Shown here: positions 8,800-18,500 of the stretch, piece by piece
How the letters are laid out: each line of letters opens with the position of its first letter
Position numbering within the stretch: position 1 is the first letter of the stretch
From: Paramacrobiotus richtersi
Taxonomy: Eukaryota > Tardigrada > Eutardigrada > Parachela > Macrobiotidae
Assembly (NCBI GenBank): GCA_034698045.1
Contig: JAQGAU010000192.1
Span: forward strand, 1 to 35,160
Length of the DNA stretch: 35,160 bases
Direction of reading: 5' to 3'
Position numbers and translations under genes: made by a program
Notes under the pieces: model-generated
What the model saw: only the letters and a program-made list of their open reading frames with translations
What the model was told of the DNA's origin: nothing
The model's database searches: none

Positions 8800-9496
8800 T
8801 TTACGCTGGAGATATTGCTCCATCAGCTTTGAGAGCATCGTTATATAGTCACTAACAACAGCTATATGAATATCTGGCATGCTGCAATCGTAGGCGCACG
8901 AAACGTGATGCAAGGAAGTAACTATCAATGTAGCATAAGACTTACGATTTACTGCTGCAGTTTCGCTAACGCTGTCGAGCTCACAATTATTTACGATCAT
9001 TCCGTTGATTGTTAAGTTTGTCATTTACTACATTCAGAAGTCAGAACAATGTTGGCTGACATTCTTCAATACACGGTAACTGTGCACAGGTTTTCGTGTT
9101 ATTCAATCGTTATGCCTACTCGCACTTCCGGGACCCTTCGCGCGATATGTTTGCCGTACAGCTGTAGATTGCTGCATTATCTAAGCTGTTTGTCGTTTGA
9201 TAATATATATATTCATTTTCATGAGTTTTCTGTTTTTTAGTTAGTATTACTTTCATGTGTTTTTTTCATGCATTTTTCCCAGAGTTTTCCTGTTGCTTGC
9301 CATCAGACAACCACATCAAGTATTTTATACAAGTTTTCCGCTGGCCGGGTGGCCTAGAAAGCTTTTCGAGCTTGGATGTTCACCGAAGAAACATTAGACA
9401 CAACGGGCATTCGGCTCGCTGCAGTCTCCCTTCATATATGCTTTCTATTAAGATCCCGCGGCCAGCGGTTTTCTGCCGTACATCTATGAGCTTCTA
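8800..9496. other. Intergenic, no supported gene
   Basis: T-rich plus strand with chance-like ORFs. The segment near 9,340 (GGCCGGGTGGCCTAG) faintly resembles a Pol III A box, but no B box follows. Nothing else is recognised. Confidence 0.3.
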
Positions 9497-9497
9497 A

Positions 9498-10510
9498 TAT
9501 GAACAGAAAGCATCAGCCGTGCGAGTTTTGTGGAGAATCTTCACTCATGATGCTGGACTATCAAACCACAAGAAGACATGCAGGCTGAGGACAAGGGCAG
9601 CTACTTCTACAGCTGTACCAGATCCAGCATCTTTCCCATTTTTCTGATCCTTCGGATTCCCCTCATCACAGCTGTTTGATATCCTTTTTAAATCCAGAAG
9701 GTATTTTCTTACGCATCAACCAGGGAGTGAGTTGGCCAGTACGCCAGCAGGCATCGGAGATTCTGGCCAGACGAACCGCGTAGGCGGCGTAGCATATCCG
9801 CGCGCTCTCGTCAAGAATGTGAGCTTTACTGCGGTTCCCTTTCGATTCGTCCAGGATGGATGAGAAAGAGGAGTTAAAACAGTTTGCTCGTTTTCGTCAC
9901 CCGCTCCGCGATTTCGAACGTTGGATTAATGCACCTGCCAGCAGTTTCCGTAAATTAGCATCTTCAAATCATCCCCTGCCGATTACGATTCCTAATATGT
10001 AAGGCGGGTGGTTGAGATTTTCGTCAACCAGGGTAATGTGAAAGGCACAGTTTCAAAGCTGGTGCGGAAAAAATCACCCTGACTGAAAGCATCCCGAATA
10101 GGTCCTAGCGGCCGAACATCCTGACGCCCCAGCAGACCTGAATTTTTCACGCGCGTCCGCGTAGGAAACTGCCTTAGTAACTCCTGAGTCAGCAATTAGG
10201 GCAGTTTTTTGGTTTCTCGGCGGCCTTGCAGGTGGACTAGACAGACTGCGCCTGCAGCAAATGAAAGACATATTTCAGCAGCCGAGAAGCCTTGGATTCC
10301 TCTCACTAAACTCAATAACTGTATTTGGGCTGGTAAGATTCCCGAGGAGCAACGACAGTTGTTGTTTGGGGATCACCTGATTGCGCTGAGCAAAAAAAGA
10401 TGCTGTATCCTGTAGTTCATCCTCTAATATATCCTCTAATATACTATTAATAGTTGCAATCGGACTTGGTATGTCCCGCAAATGGGTTTGTCTGGTTACG
10501 AAATAAATAC
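9498..10510 (+). mobile_element. Decayed non-LTR retrotransposon (reverse transcriptase relic)
   Basis: Plus-strand fragments in shifting frames match a conserved run of non-LTR reverse transcriptases in the right order. VNQGNVKGTVSKL lies near 10,020-10,060. LAAEHPDAPADL follows, then ESAIRAV and AGGLDRLRLQQMKD near 10,190-10,270. GKIPEEQRQLLFGDHLIAL lies near 10,330-10,390 in another frame, and VAIGLGM near 10,455. In intact relatives these correspond to GNVxGAVRLL, KHPxxPxDL, SAGGLDGLRPQHLKD, GxxPxxxRxxLFGAxLIALxKK and RPIAVG. A Cys-rich start (CEFCG..TTRRH) at about 9,500-9,590 may be the N-terminal zinc finger. Several in-frame stops, frameshifts and a short duplication (CCTCTAATAT, about 10,420-10,440) make it a dead copy. 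The clade is not determined. Confidence 0.75.
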
Positions 10511-10561
10511 AGATGCAAATTCACCCATGAGAATTCTTCGCGGAAGTCAGTTTACTTCATG

Positions 10562-10567
10562 TTTATT
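10562..10567 (-). terminator. Poly(A) signal of peptide gene B
   Basis: AATAAA on the minus strand lies 122 bp downstream of the stop of the secreted peptide gene at 10,689-10,901. Confidence 0.5.
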
Positions 10568-10688
10568 TGCTGTCATTTTGTTCTGTGCGCTTAACACTTT
10601 AACAACGTATTATATGAACCAACGCACGCAGGAACAGTAAACAAATACAGTACATGGTCGGCATGGTAAGCAGCAGGCAAATACACGA

Positions 10689-10901
10689 CTATCCTTTGGA
10701 ATGGCGTTTGGCGCGTTGGGCGTTGACCCACATCTGGTAGGCGTCCGCCTCGGGCGCGGCGTATCCCATCTGGCGGGCGTACTGCATCTGGGGCGCGAGC
10801 TCCCCATCGTCGTCATCGTTGCGGTAATAATAGGCGCTGCTCAGGGCCACGCTGGCGAAGACCAACAGGGCCACAGACATGAAGGCTTTCAGCAGCTGCA
10901 T
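10689..10901 (-). CDS. Secreted peptide precursor B (70 aa), paralogue of the gene at 3,086-3,316
   Basis: The signal peptide (MQLLKAFMSVALLVFASVAL) is almost identical to that of peptide A. Then follow an acidic segment, YYYRNDDDDGELAPQ, the core YARQM and PEADAYQMW, a dibasic AKR site at about residues 64-66, and a short tail HSKG. Compared with A, the tail after the dibasic site is shorter and lacks the PGMMYGPGR segment. The conserved part is therefore the core before the basic site, perhaps the functional peptide. The 5' leader is also related to that of A, and an AATAAA follows. Role inferred only from architecture. Confidence 0.75.
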   Translation of the reverse strand: MQLLKAFMSVALLVFASVALSSAYYYRNDDDDGELAPQMQYARQMGYAAPEADAYQMWVNAQRAKRHSKG

Positions 10902-10971
10902 TGTGCTTCACGGGTTCCGGTGTTGAGGTGAATGGGAAAAATCGGGGTGTGTTGTGAGTGAATGCTAACTC

Positions 10972-11612
10972 ACAAAAACTCGAAATACCTGGAAAACGTA
11001 TGAAGTGCCCTAGCTCTCAGAGAAAAAAGTTTGTTACTGGTTGCCACGATACATTCTGCTACCGTTCGTCCTTCATAGATTCTCGCGGAGTTAAGAGTAT
11101 CGACGGGGCGGTTTCTGTTTCCAGAAACTTCTGATCCACTAATAGTGGTTCACTTACGTAAACAGATAAAATCGCTAGAAATGCGTCACTGTTTTTGTTT
11201 CTCGTTCCTCAGCATAGGCAATATTCTATGTTGTATCAAAGCAAAATATGCTGTGCTGCCTGTGTAAAATACACACAAGTACAGATGTATTGAACACGTA
11301 CCGAGTGTAAACGTACCCACATATGTAAAGTTAATTATGCAGATTAAAAGTATCGCGTTTATAAACAACTGACGATTTTTCCTAATAGGTATCCTTTATC
11401 ACTACAAAAAATTATCACGAAGCCGTACTGAAAATTAATACCCAGGGAAAATATTCTCCGTTGAATTGTTATTTTACCGATCTTTGCGCATCAATTGAGT
11501 TTTGCACAATGTTATCAAAGGGTACGGATACACCACAAATGCGCCGAATCGAGAGCTAGCCGTCATTGTGGCCTGGCCTGCATGATAAATCCATTTAGAT
11601 TTTAGAAGACTT
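10972..11612. other. Intergenic, nothing recognised
   Basis: AT-rich. It holds the upstream region of peptide gene B and the 3' flank of the Ly6 gene. A hydrophobic minus-strand frame (11,186-11,368) has no ATG start and is not supported. Confidence 0.3.
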
Positions 11613-12164
11613 CTAAAGACAGTGCCACATAATGCACAACCACCCGCAGTAAAAGGTCACTGAAACCTTGCTAATCAGATGCAGATTGTTTCCCGAACTC
11701 TGCGCTGCGCTTGGCGCTAACGGTATCGTGCACAAATCTTCCTCGCATTCCCGACACTGGACATTGGTGACAATGAACCCGTCACTCCCGTTGTTACGAT
11801 TAAGCGAGTTTTGCATTCCCTCGCATGCCGGGCCTTTAACACATCCCATTTCGAGAACAACACTGGTTATGTTGCGGATCCCCTTGATGAACATCTCCAT
11901 GTCAGTGCTGTTGTAGGCGGTCCATGCGCACTTGTTCTGGGATGGAGCGCATTCGCGAATCATCTCTGGAGGCGCTTTGGGAGGGCAGGTAGTGCGTGAG
12001 GTCATCGGTCCGCATTCGTAACATTTTAGGCTGGTGCAGTGGTGGATGAAGAGGAGAGCGGTTAGAGACCCCAGAAGACTGTTAACCGAGCGGACATACC
12101 ATGAACTGCTTCCGAAGTCTGGTGATGTTACGGGTTGATGGTGCACAGTGCGGAAACGCAGCAT
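11613..12164 (-). CDS. Ly6/uPAR (three-finger) domain protein, probably GPI-anchored (183 aa)
   Basis: A hydrophobic secretion segment (SLLGSLTALLFIHHCTS, residues 29-45) is followed by a Ly6-type start, LKCYECG (46-52). Cysteines lie at about 48, 51, 60, 72, 79, 108, 114, 137, 140 and 145; the final CRECEEDLC resembles the CC-D-C end of the fold, though the usual Asn after the last Cys is Thr. Sequons occur at N85, N98 and N125. The C-terminus is hydrophobic (about residues 161-183), as expected for GPI attachment. Family members are extracellular ligands, receptors or ion-channel modulators; which applies here cannot be told. The first 22-28 residues precede the signal segment, so the true start may be further in or on an upstream exon. 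Confidence 0.72.
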   Translation of the reverse strand: MLRFRTVHHQPVTSPDFGSSSWYVRSVNSLLGSLTALLFIHHCTSLKCYECGPMTSRTTCPPKAPPEMIRECAPSQNKCAWTAYNSTDMEMFIKGIRNITSVVLEMGCVKGPACEGMQNSLNRNNGSDGFIVTNVQCRECEEDLCTIPLAPSAAQSSGNNLHLISKVSVTFYCGWLCIMWHCL

Positions 12165-12647
12165 CCGGGGAAATGGCAGCGATCCTGCTGCGATTAAGTT
12201 CTGTCATATTACATCTACTGTACATATATTCTGAAAGTTACTATGGTTTGGCACTGTTCTGCACACATTGGAATCGGTCGTCATGTTGCATCTTTGAAAC
12301 TGTGCATATTTGTGTTCATTTTAATGTTTGACATCCGTATTCAGTAAAATACTACTCCATATGCTTGAAACCAGTACGTACAATTGCAGTCTATAGGTTC
12401 TTGGTGCGATAAACTATATACAATCAATAAAAATATTCTGTTGCTATATTCAGCAGTTACTTTAAGTCTTGATATTCTCACCAGGTCTACATTTCTGCAG
12501 ACTGCTTCGAAGGTCGATACTGTTAAAACAAAAACCTATTAAAATTTGATTCCAGCATTCAAAAGCGCGCGTTAGATCTTTATCGCAGTGAATCGCACTT
12601 CGATGTTTTCGTTTGACAAACAACAGACACACGGCGGAACCCGAATG
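12165..12647. other. Intergenic; AATAAA on plus strand, no supported gene
   Basis: This holds the upstream region of the Ly6 gene and the 3' flank of the CK1 pseudokinase. A plus-strand AATAAA at 12,426-12,431 follows a hydrophobic plus-strand frame that is antisense to the start of the Ly6 gene. I do not annotate that frame. Confidence 0.3.
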
Positions 12648-14782
12648 TTACACAATAACATGATGGTCTTCAATGTCGTGCAGTAAATCATCCATACTGT
12701 CCTGATGATGCACATGCCGATGGGTCTGCAATGCCAGAACCTTCCCGGTCACCGGGTCCACTAATCTGGCTAGAACGTTCCGCTTGCGTCGCGCCCGATC
12801 TTGCAGCTCTTCCGGACTGGTTCTTGTCAGCCAATCGTAGTGGTAATCAAACGTCTCTTCCTCGTTCCGTAACAGGGACAAGAACAGATGGATCAGCAGC
12901 TCGTAATCAGGGATCTCTTCGTATTTCAAGGAGCGAACATAGTCCAGTGCAAACTGAATCTCGGGAGGAGCCAGCTAAGAACACAAGGCAAATTGTAAAA
13001 GGCATCTAGGCGCACAAGCTTCACCAACGAAGGAAAACCAAGCACACGGGTTCAATAATTTGTTCCCTATCGATCCACTTGTCAACATCACAAATGTGCT
13101 TATTCGAAAGATTCTACTCGAGACCGTATCTGTTTCTGCTCGGCTAGAAAGGTAACAATTAGGCGAACTGATCACTTTTAAAAATATCGGTAAACCTAAA
13201 ATGTTTTCATGTCATCTGTGCGCTTGATATTGATTTGTTTCGTACCTCTGAAAACGCCAAGCTTTCCTTTATCTGCAGTACAGCATCAAACTTGTTTGAC
13301 TTCTCCTTGGGTTCTTCAGGTAGTTTGTTGGTTTTTGTCAAGGCTCCGCGCCAAGGTAGATCGCCAAGTAGAAAGTGCAATAGCATATACATCCCAGCCT
13401 CCGCATCATCTCGATAACTAGCAAGCACGAATGTATAAGAAATCAACCACAAAATAACACAATGTGAATAATACAAACCTCCGCTCGTTTCCTCGATGGC
13501 TGGCGATGCTGTCGTACAATGCGTGACCTTTCAGTCGTGTACCGTGGACGCGAGGTGCAGATTCTTTTCCGTTAACCGTCAACTTCCGCCGGAATTTGAT
13601 CACAGTTGCGTAATCGATAAGGAAAACCTGAAAGTGTAGTTTGATTGATAAAGGATAGTCCGCGTTCTGGAGCAAGTGCGGCTTACATGTCGACTGGTTG
13701 GTCCGTTTCCGATACAGAAGTTCTGCGGGTTGATCTCGCGATGGATATAGCCATTGCGATGTACCCAGTCAAGAATCTCGAACATCTACAAAGCACCATG
13801 TTTCTTCGTTCCGTCGTTTTTTCTTAACATGCACAGATTTGTAGCGTTATATACCTGAACTGCCAACATGCACACAGTCTTCAGTGTGAATCTTCCATCA
13901 CAGTACAGCAGCAAGTCAAGCAAGCTCGGTCCAAGTAGCTCCATAACCAAAAAGTTGCGCAGTGAACCTTTCCCAAACCAGCTGTAAAACGGTCACGGTT
14001 GGTATTAAAATGGTGTGTTCGTCGTTCGGATTGATTGCACTATTGCCTAACTAAAGCCGTGGTATTCCGGGGCCATCCTTGAGATTCAAGAGAGCTTGTG
14101 CTTCCACTCCCAGTAAATCATTTCCCGGATAGAAACTGCTGACCTTGATTGCTGCTTCCTGAAAAAGAACACACACGGAGCATCAAAGAAGTGGTCTGTT
14201 TGTCAGCTGTACGAGCTTCTGGTTATAACAGCTTTACAGGAATTTTCAACAATCTTGATGCACTCGAAAACAGGATCAGCCGAGAAGTTATAAGAACTAC
14301 AGAGTTTACTACTGGTACGCTATAGTTGACACTTTGAGCAGGTTATTGTCAATAACTTATTGTACAACGTATTACGTAAGGCATAACCAGAACAGGAAAC
14401 TCTTAAGTCAAGTTTCACTCTGAAGCCTTGTTATCGAAGTACAAGGAGCCAGAAGCTCCTTAGCAGAGAAAACGTTTGGAAATTCTTTTTCTCTGATCTA
14501 CTTTGATCAGTTAGTATTACCTTAACATTCAGAGAAACTGACCTTTTCATGATCAACGCTGTATGCCAGATAGATGGCACTGGTCGATCCCAGGGCGATT
14601 TTGCGCACACATCGCCATGTGTCCGCTACGAGAAGCTCCCCACGGGAGACCTGATAGATATCCGCACAATCCGATTCAATAAGCGCTTGCTCCGATAACG
14701 GTGGGAACTGCGTTTGTCTGGCCTGGCGGTGTGAAATGCGCTCGTGCTCTTTGACAAGAGAAGCGACGCTACGAGGATCCAT
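12648..14782 (-). CDS. Divergent CK1-family protein, predicted pseudokinase (7 exons, 406 aa)
   Basis: Exons (minus): 14,543-14,782; 14,052-14,158; 13,855-13,981; 13,687-13,785; 13,479-13,627; 13,246-13,417; 12,648-12,974. All have GT-AG borders with matching phases. The kinase fold is readable: a degraded glycine loop, ALGSTSAIY (residues 63-71), AIK with K85, IPRLYWFG and NFLVMELLGPSLLDLL typical of CK1, YRDDAEAGMYML and LGDLPWRG. The catalytic loop is HREINPQN: Asp is replaced by Glu175 and the Lys of KPxN by Asn177. DFG is DYA (196-198). Normal phosphotransfer is therefore unlikely, and a scaffold or regulatory role is the natural inference. The tail is basic then His/Asp-rich. It lies head-to-tail with an intact CK1 gene but shares no intron positions with it, so the duplication is old or the genes are only distantly related. 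Confidence 0.85.
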
Positions 14783-14823
14783 GATTTAGGATGGTGTTTG
14801 AGTTTGTTCTTTACTACAATGTG

Positions 14824-14829
14824 TATATA
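14824..14829 (-). promoter_or_regulatory. TATA box of the CK1 pseudokinase gene
   Basis: CTATATACAC on the minus strand lies about 42 bp upstream of the ATG at 14,782. This implies a very short 5' leader with transcription starting near 14,795-14,800. Confidence 0.45.
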
Positions 14830-15535
14830 GATCGTGTTGCTTAGGAACGAGTCAATTTGCTCGCTGGCGCGTATGACCGAGATCTGGCTGATTCTCGAAA
14901 TATATTATGTTTAATTATCGTAAAGCCTAGAAATCACTTCCGGTAAGTGTTCGCCAGAGTTGTGACTCTGTATTTGTATACCTGTATTAAGCCAGTTGTT
15001 ACTAAGATAATAGTTTCTTTTACTACGCTGTTGAAAATACGGAGCCTTTAGCGGTACTATTGAGTTACTGACAGAATTGGCAGAATTTTATTGTACAGCA
15101 TGATACCAATGTGTCAGCGCGGAAAACAACATACTCATGAAGTTTGTCAAGGATTCACTAAGAACTTCTACGCGTCCGCACGTCAGTGTGTAACTTTACG
15201 GCTGTCTGTGCTTTCACCCCTTCGCAAAGTAAGTACCCATCAAGCCGATCGTGAGATCTTTTGATTCAACCCAGTCTGAATTCATTCAGTGTCACCGGTG
15301 TGAAACAGTGTAGAAAAACACCGGCTCTTTGTGCGTCGTAGGTTACCGTTAATCTTATTAACAGTCTGAGCAGATCCAACGACAAGCAGCTCGTAAACGG
15401 GGCCCTATAGCCAGTTAATCACTCCTTCCGGTCCTGAACCGGTCCAACCCGCATCCAGTTAACGAGAAGCTAAGGACCGCATGACGTCGCCCCGAAGGAA
15501 TTCGCAGCAGGAAACTAATTCCGCAGTTCACCATC
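14830..15535. other. Intergenic / 3' flank of the CK1 gene
   Basis: This lies between the two tandem kinase genes. A minus-strand AATAAA at 15,087-15,092 could end the upstream kinase transcript, leaving a 3'UTR of about 450 bp. I see no gene here. Confidence 0.35.
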
Positions 15536-18500
15536 TCAGCAACAATAACAGCCACCATGGTCTTCTCGGTGCCGGCGCGGTTTACCCATCTCCCGTTGAC
15601 GATGGGTAAAATAGTCATCCTCTTGCGCAGCGGGTTCCGGCTTCTTGGGGGCCGAGGAGGATGCCAGTTTCCGCTTGTTCTCTTGCTCTGAAACACAAGT
15701 TAGAAATTTATCCGGCCTTTTTATACAGCGGCAATCTTAATAAGTGAGAAGCGATGAAACGCGACGCGTGGGATTGATAACCAGACACGATAAGTTTGCC
15801 AGTCCTACAAATCAACAGCCCTCACCTAAACTACCCGCATTCGCAGCATCCAGCCGGATGTTGTGCGACAAACTTTACTGTAACGTTGTGCTGTCTGGCT
15901 GATCGATCTGTTGTACGGTAATGCAGATACGTCTTTAAATTAGCTCGAAACGAGCCGCAACAGCCTGGCTGGTGTGAGCAGTACCGAACACAATGAAGTA
16001 TTTAGTCTTACCATTAAACGCCAACAGCGGATCAATCGTCGGATCCATCCCCACGCGCGCCGGCGGCGACACCCTCTTCCGCACCACCGTTCGCGTTCCC
16101 TCCCCCTCCTCGTCCACCAGCGTTTTCTGGGTCTTCTGCACCTTAACGACACTCTTCCGCGTCTCCACCACCGTTTCCTCGGCCTCCCCCTCCTCTGACC
16201 CGGGTTTCCCGAACCCACTGTCCGATTTCTTATTCTTGGTGAAATCAAACGCCCGTCCCATCCAGTCCACCTGCCCATCATCCACCCACCCGTTGGCCTG
16301 CATCACACCGGCAAAGAACCCCCGGAGACGGTCATATTTGGGCTCGGCGTAAAACTGGATACTGCGGACGTATTTGATGTAGTCCTGGAGTTGCGGGGGA
16401 CAGTTTTGGCATAGTTCGTCCAGGGGGATGGTTTTCTTTTTCAGGCCAACGGCTTTGACCTTTTTCTGGCGGTCTTTGATACCGAGGCCTTGCCAGGGGA
16501 GCCGGCCGCGGAGGAAGTAAATGATTAGGTAGCCGATGGATTCCAGGTCGTCGCGGTAGGATTGGGAGCGGCCTTCGTGTGAACGAACGCTCATGTAACT
16601 AAAAAATGAAGTGTTTCCGCTTGAAGATGCTGTTTATTCAAACTGTGCGTTATTGTGTATGTAATAATGACATGCTAACAACCAAATAAGCAACAAAAAA
16701 CCACAAGCGCAACTGAGATATGAGCGAACATTTTTCCTCGTTAAAAAAGTCTCTGAATTTGGAATTTGTTGTCGTTTTTGAAATGTCAAGAGCTTTTTTT
16801 ACAAGTAACTTAGTAACATATGCGCTATAGGACCTTTGCTTACAAAAATACATACTATGAAAGTTTTACAGTGACAAACAAAGTCTGGCGTTTACAAAGA
16901 TGGCGATCGCGTACCTTACCGCATTGTGCCGATGGGATGCGTCTTGAGGTTCTCATCATAGCAATACTTCCCGGTATCCTTATCCTTGAACTGCTGCGCC
17001 AATCCGAAATCAATCAAATACACCGTCCCATCCAGGTGTTCCTCGGCCAGACCGGTTAGAAAGTTCTCCGGCTTGATATCTGAGTACACGTACCCTTTGG
17101 AGTGCACGTACTCAATCCGGTCCAGTATCTGAATGGCCACCAGACACACCGTCTTCAACGACCACTTCCGCTCCATGGCCCGGAAGTAGTCTTCTAACGA
17201 GGGTCCTAACAGGTCCATCACCAGGGCGTTGTGCTCCATGGGACCCACACCTGCAACATGAATTACGGATAATAATGACCCATCTCATCGCTATCTTGTT
17301 CGTACCTACTGTAGCCCTGTAGACGCGTTTCTGGGCTCTGGACACTTTACTACTTATCAGTAATATAAATTTCCAGAACATATATTAAGCTCTCCCAGAA
17401 AAGACACCGATAGACCGAAATGAAACCTTCTACGATGTCTCCCGTAGTTTTGTTCTTAAATGTAAAGGTCAACACACATCGCTTTTGGGAGGATGTGGCG
17501 CCATTCACTTACTATCTTTGATGTACAGTACTGCGGTATCAAAATTTTTGCAACCCTACCGTACTATGTTAGACATCCGTCATCTTCGATTATTAATTAG
17601 TCGTGTGCCTTACAAGAGGATGCATAGATCTAGATCAATAGCTGTGTTACTCACCAAAGTAATAACACCGCGGGAACCCAACGTGCTGTCCAATAATCTG
17701 GTAGATCTTATATTCTTCCGCCAGGGATTCATTGGCATCGGCGACCCGCTCCAGTTTGATGGCAAACTTCTTTGTTGAAGTAATATGTCGACCCCGCCGG
17801 GCTTCCCCAAACCCGCCCTTCCCCAGAACATCCTCCAGAACGAAAAAGTTCCCCACGGACTGCCCGTACAGCGGGTCACCCTTACGGGTACTACTTTCGG
17901 CGGGTTCCTCATCCTCGTCTCCTTCGTCTTTATGGCGCTTCCCTTTGGGTTTCTTTCGTTTTTTCTTATGACCGTGGTGCCGCTCCTCGACGTCTTCTCC
18001 CTCAACTGGGGATTTATGCTTCCGGTGTTTCTTCTTTGTTTCGCCATCAGTTTCCGGTTGCTCAACAGGTTCGGGTGGCGGGTCTTCAGCAGGTGGAGGT
18101 GGTGCAACTGGCTCCTCAACTGGTTTGACAGCTTCCGGCTCTGCAACGGGAGCGCTGCGGACTCCCGGCCTGGGTCGCAGACCTCCCGGGGTCTGTGTCC
18201 CATCGTTCTGCGCAGGCCCTCCGGGTCGTCGAGGCAGTGGTCTCCTGATGGGCGGTCTGGGCCCCCTTATTCCCGGTACCGGCGAAACTGCTTTCGGGAC
18301 TTCATCGGGCTGTGGCAAATCGACCTTAGTCTCTGTAATAGCATTCTCATCCGCCTGCACCGAATCCGCCCTGGTTCCTTTGCGACGACCGGGTTTCGAC
18401 GGTTTTCGCTTCGTCTCAAGCGATTCTTCCAGTTTCATGGTCAGTTGCTCCATGGATAGGTCTTTCAACAGAGATCCCTCATCCCTTGCTTGAAGCGTCA

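Noticed and set aside
9335..9400. tRNA-like or SINE A-box sequence (GGCCGGGTGGCCTAG)
   Set aside because: No matching B box (GGTTCGANTCC) or foldable cloverleaf follows within a plausible distance.
12173..12431. Hydrophobic plus-strand frame with a downstream AATAAA next to the Ly6 gene
   Set aside because: It starts only 9 bp beyond the Ly6 start codon on the opposite strand, and no other support exists.
14052..14062. A GC-AG intron in the CK1 pseudokinase after IPR
   Set aside because: A canonical GT donor 6 bp further on gives the better family alignment (IPRLYWFG) in the same phase.
17785..18459. 224-codon plus-strand ORF inside the kinase gene
   Set aside because: Antisense shadow of the large low-complexity kinase exon.
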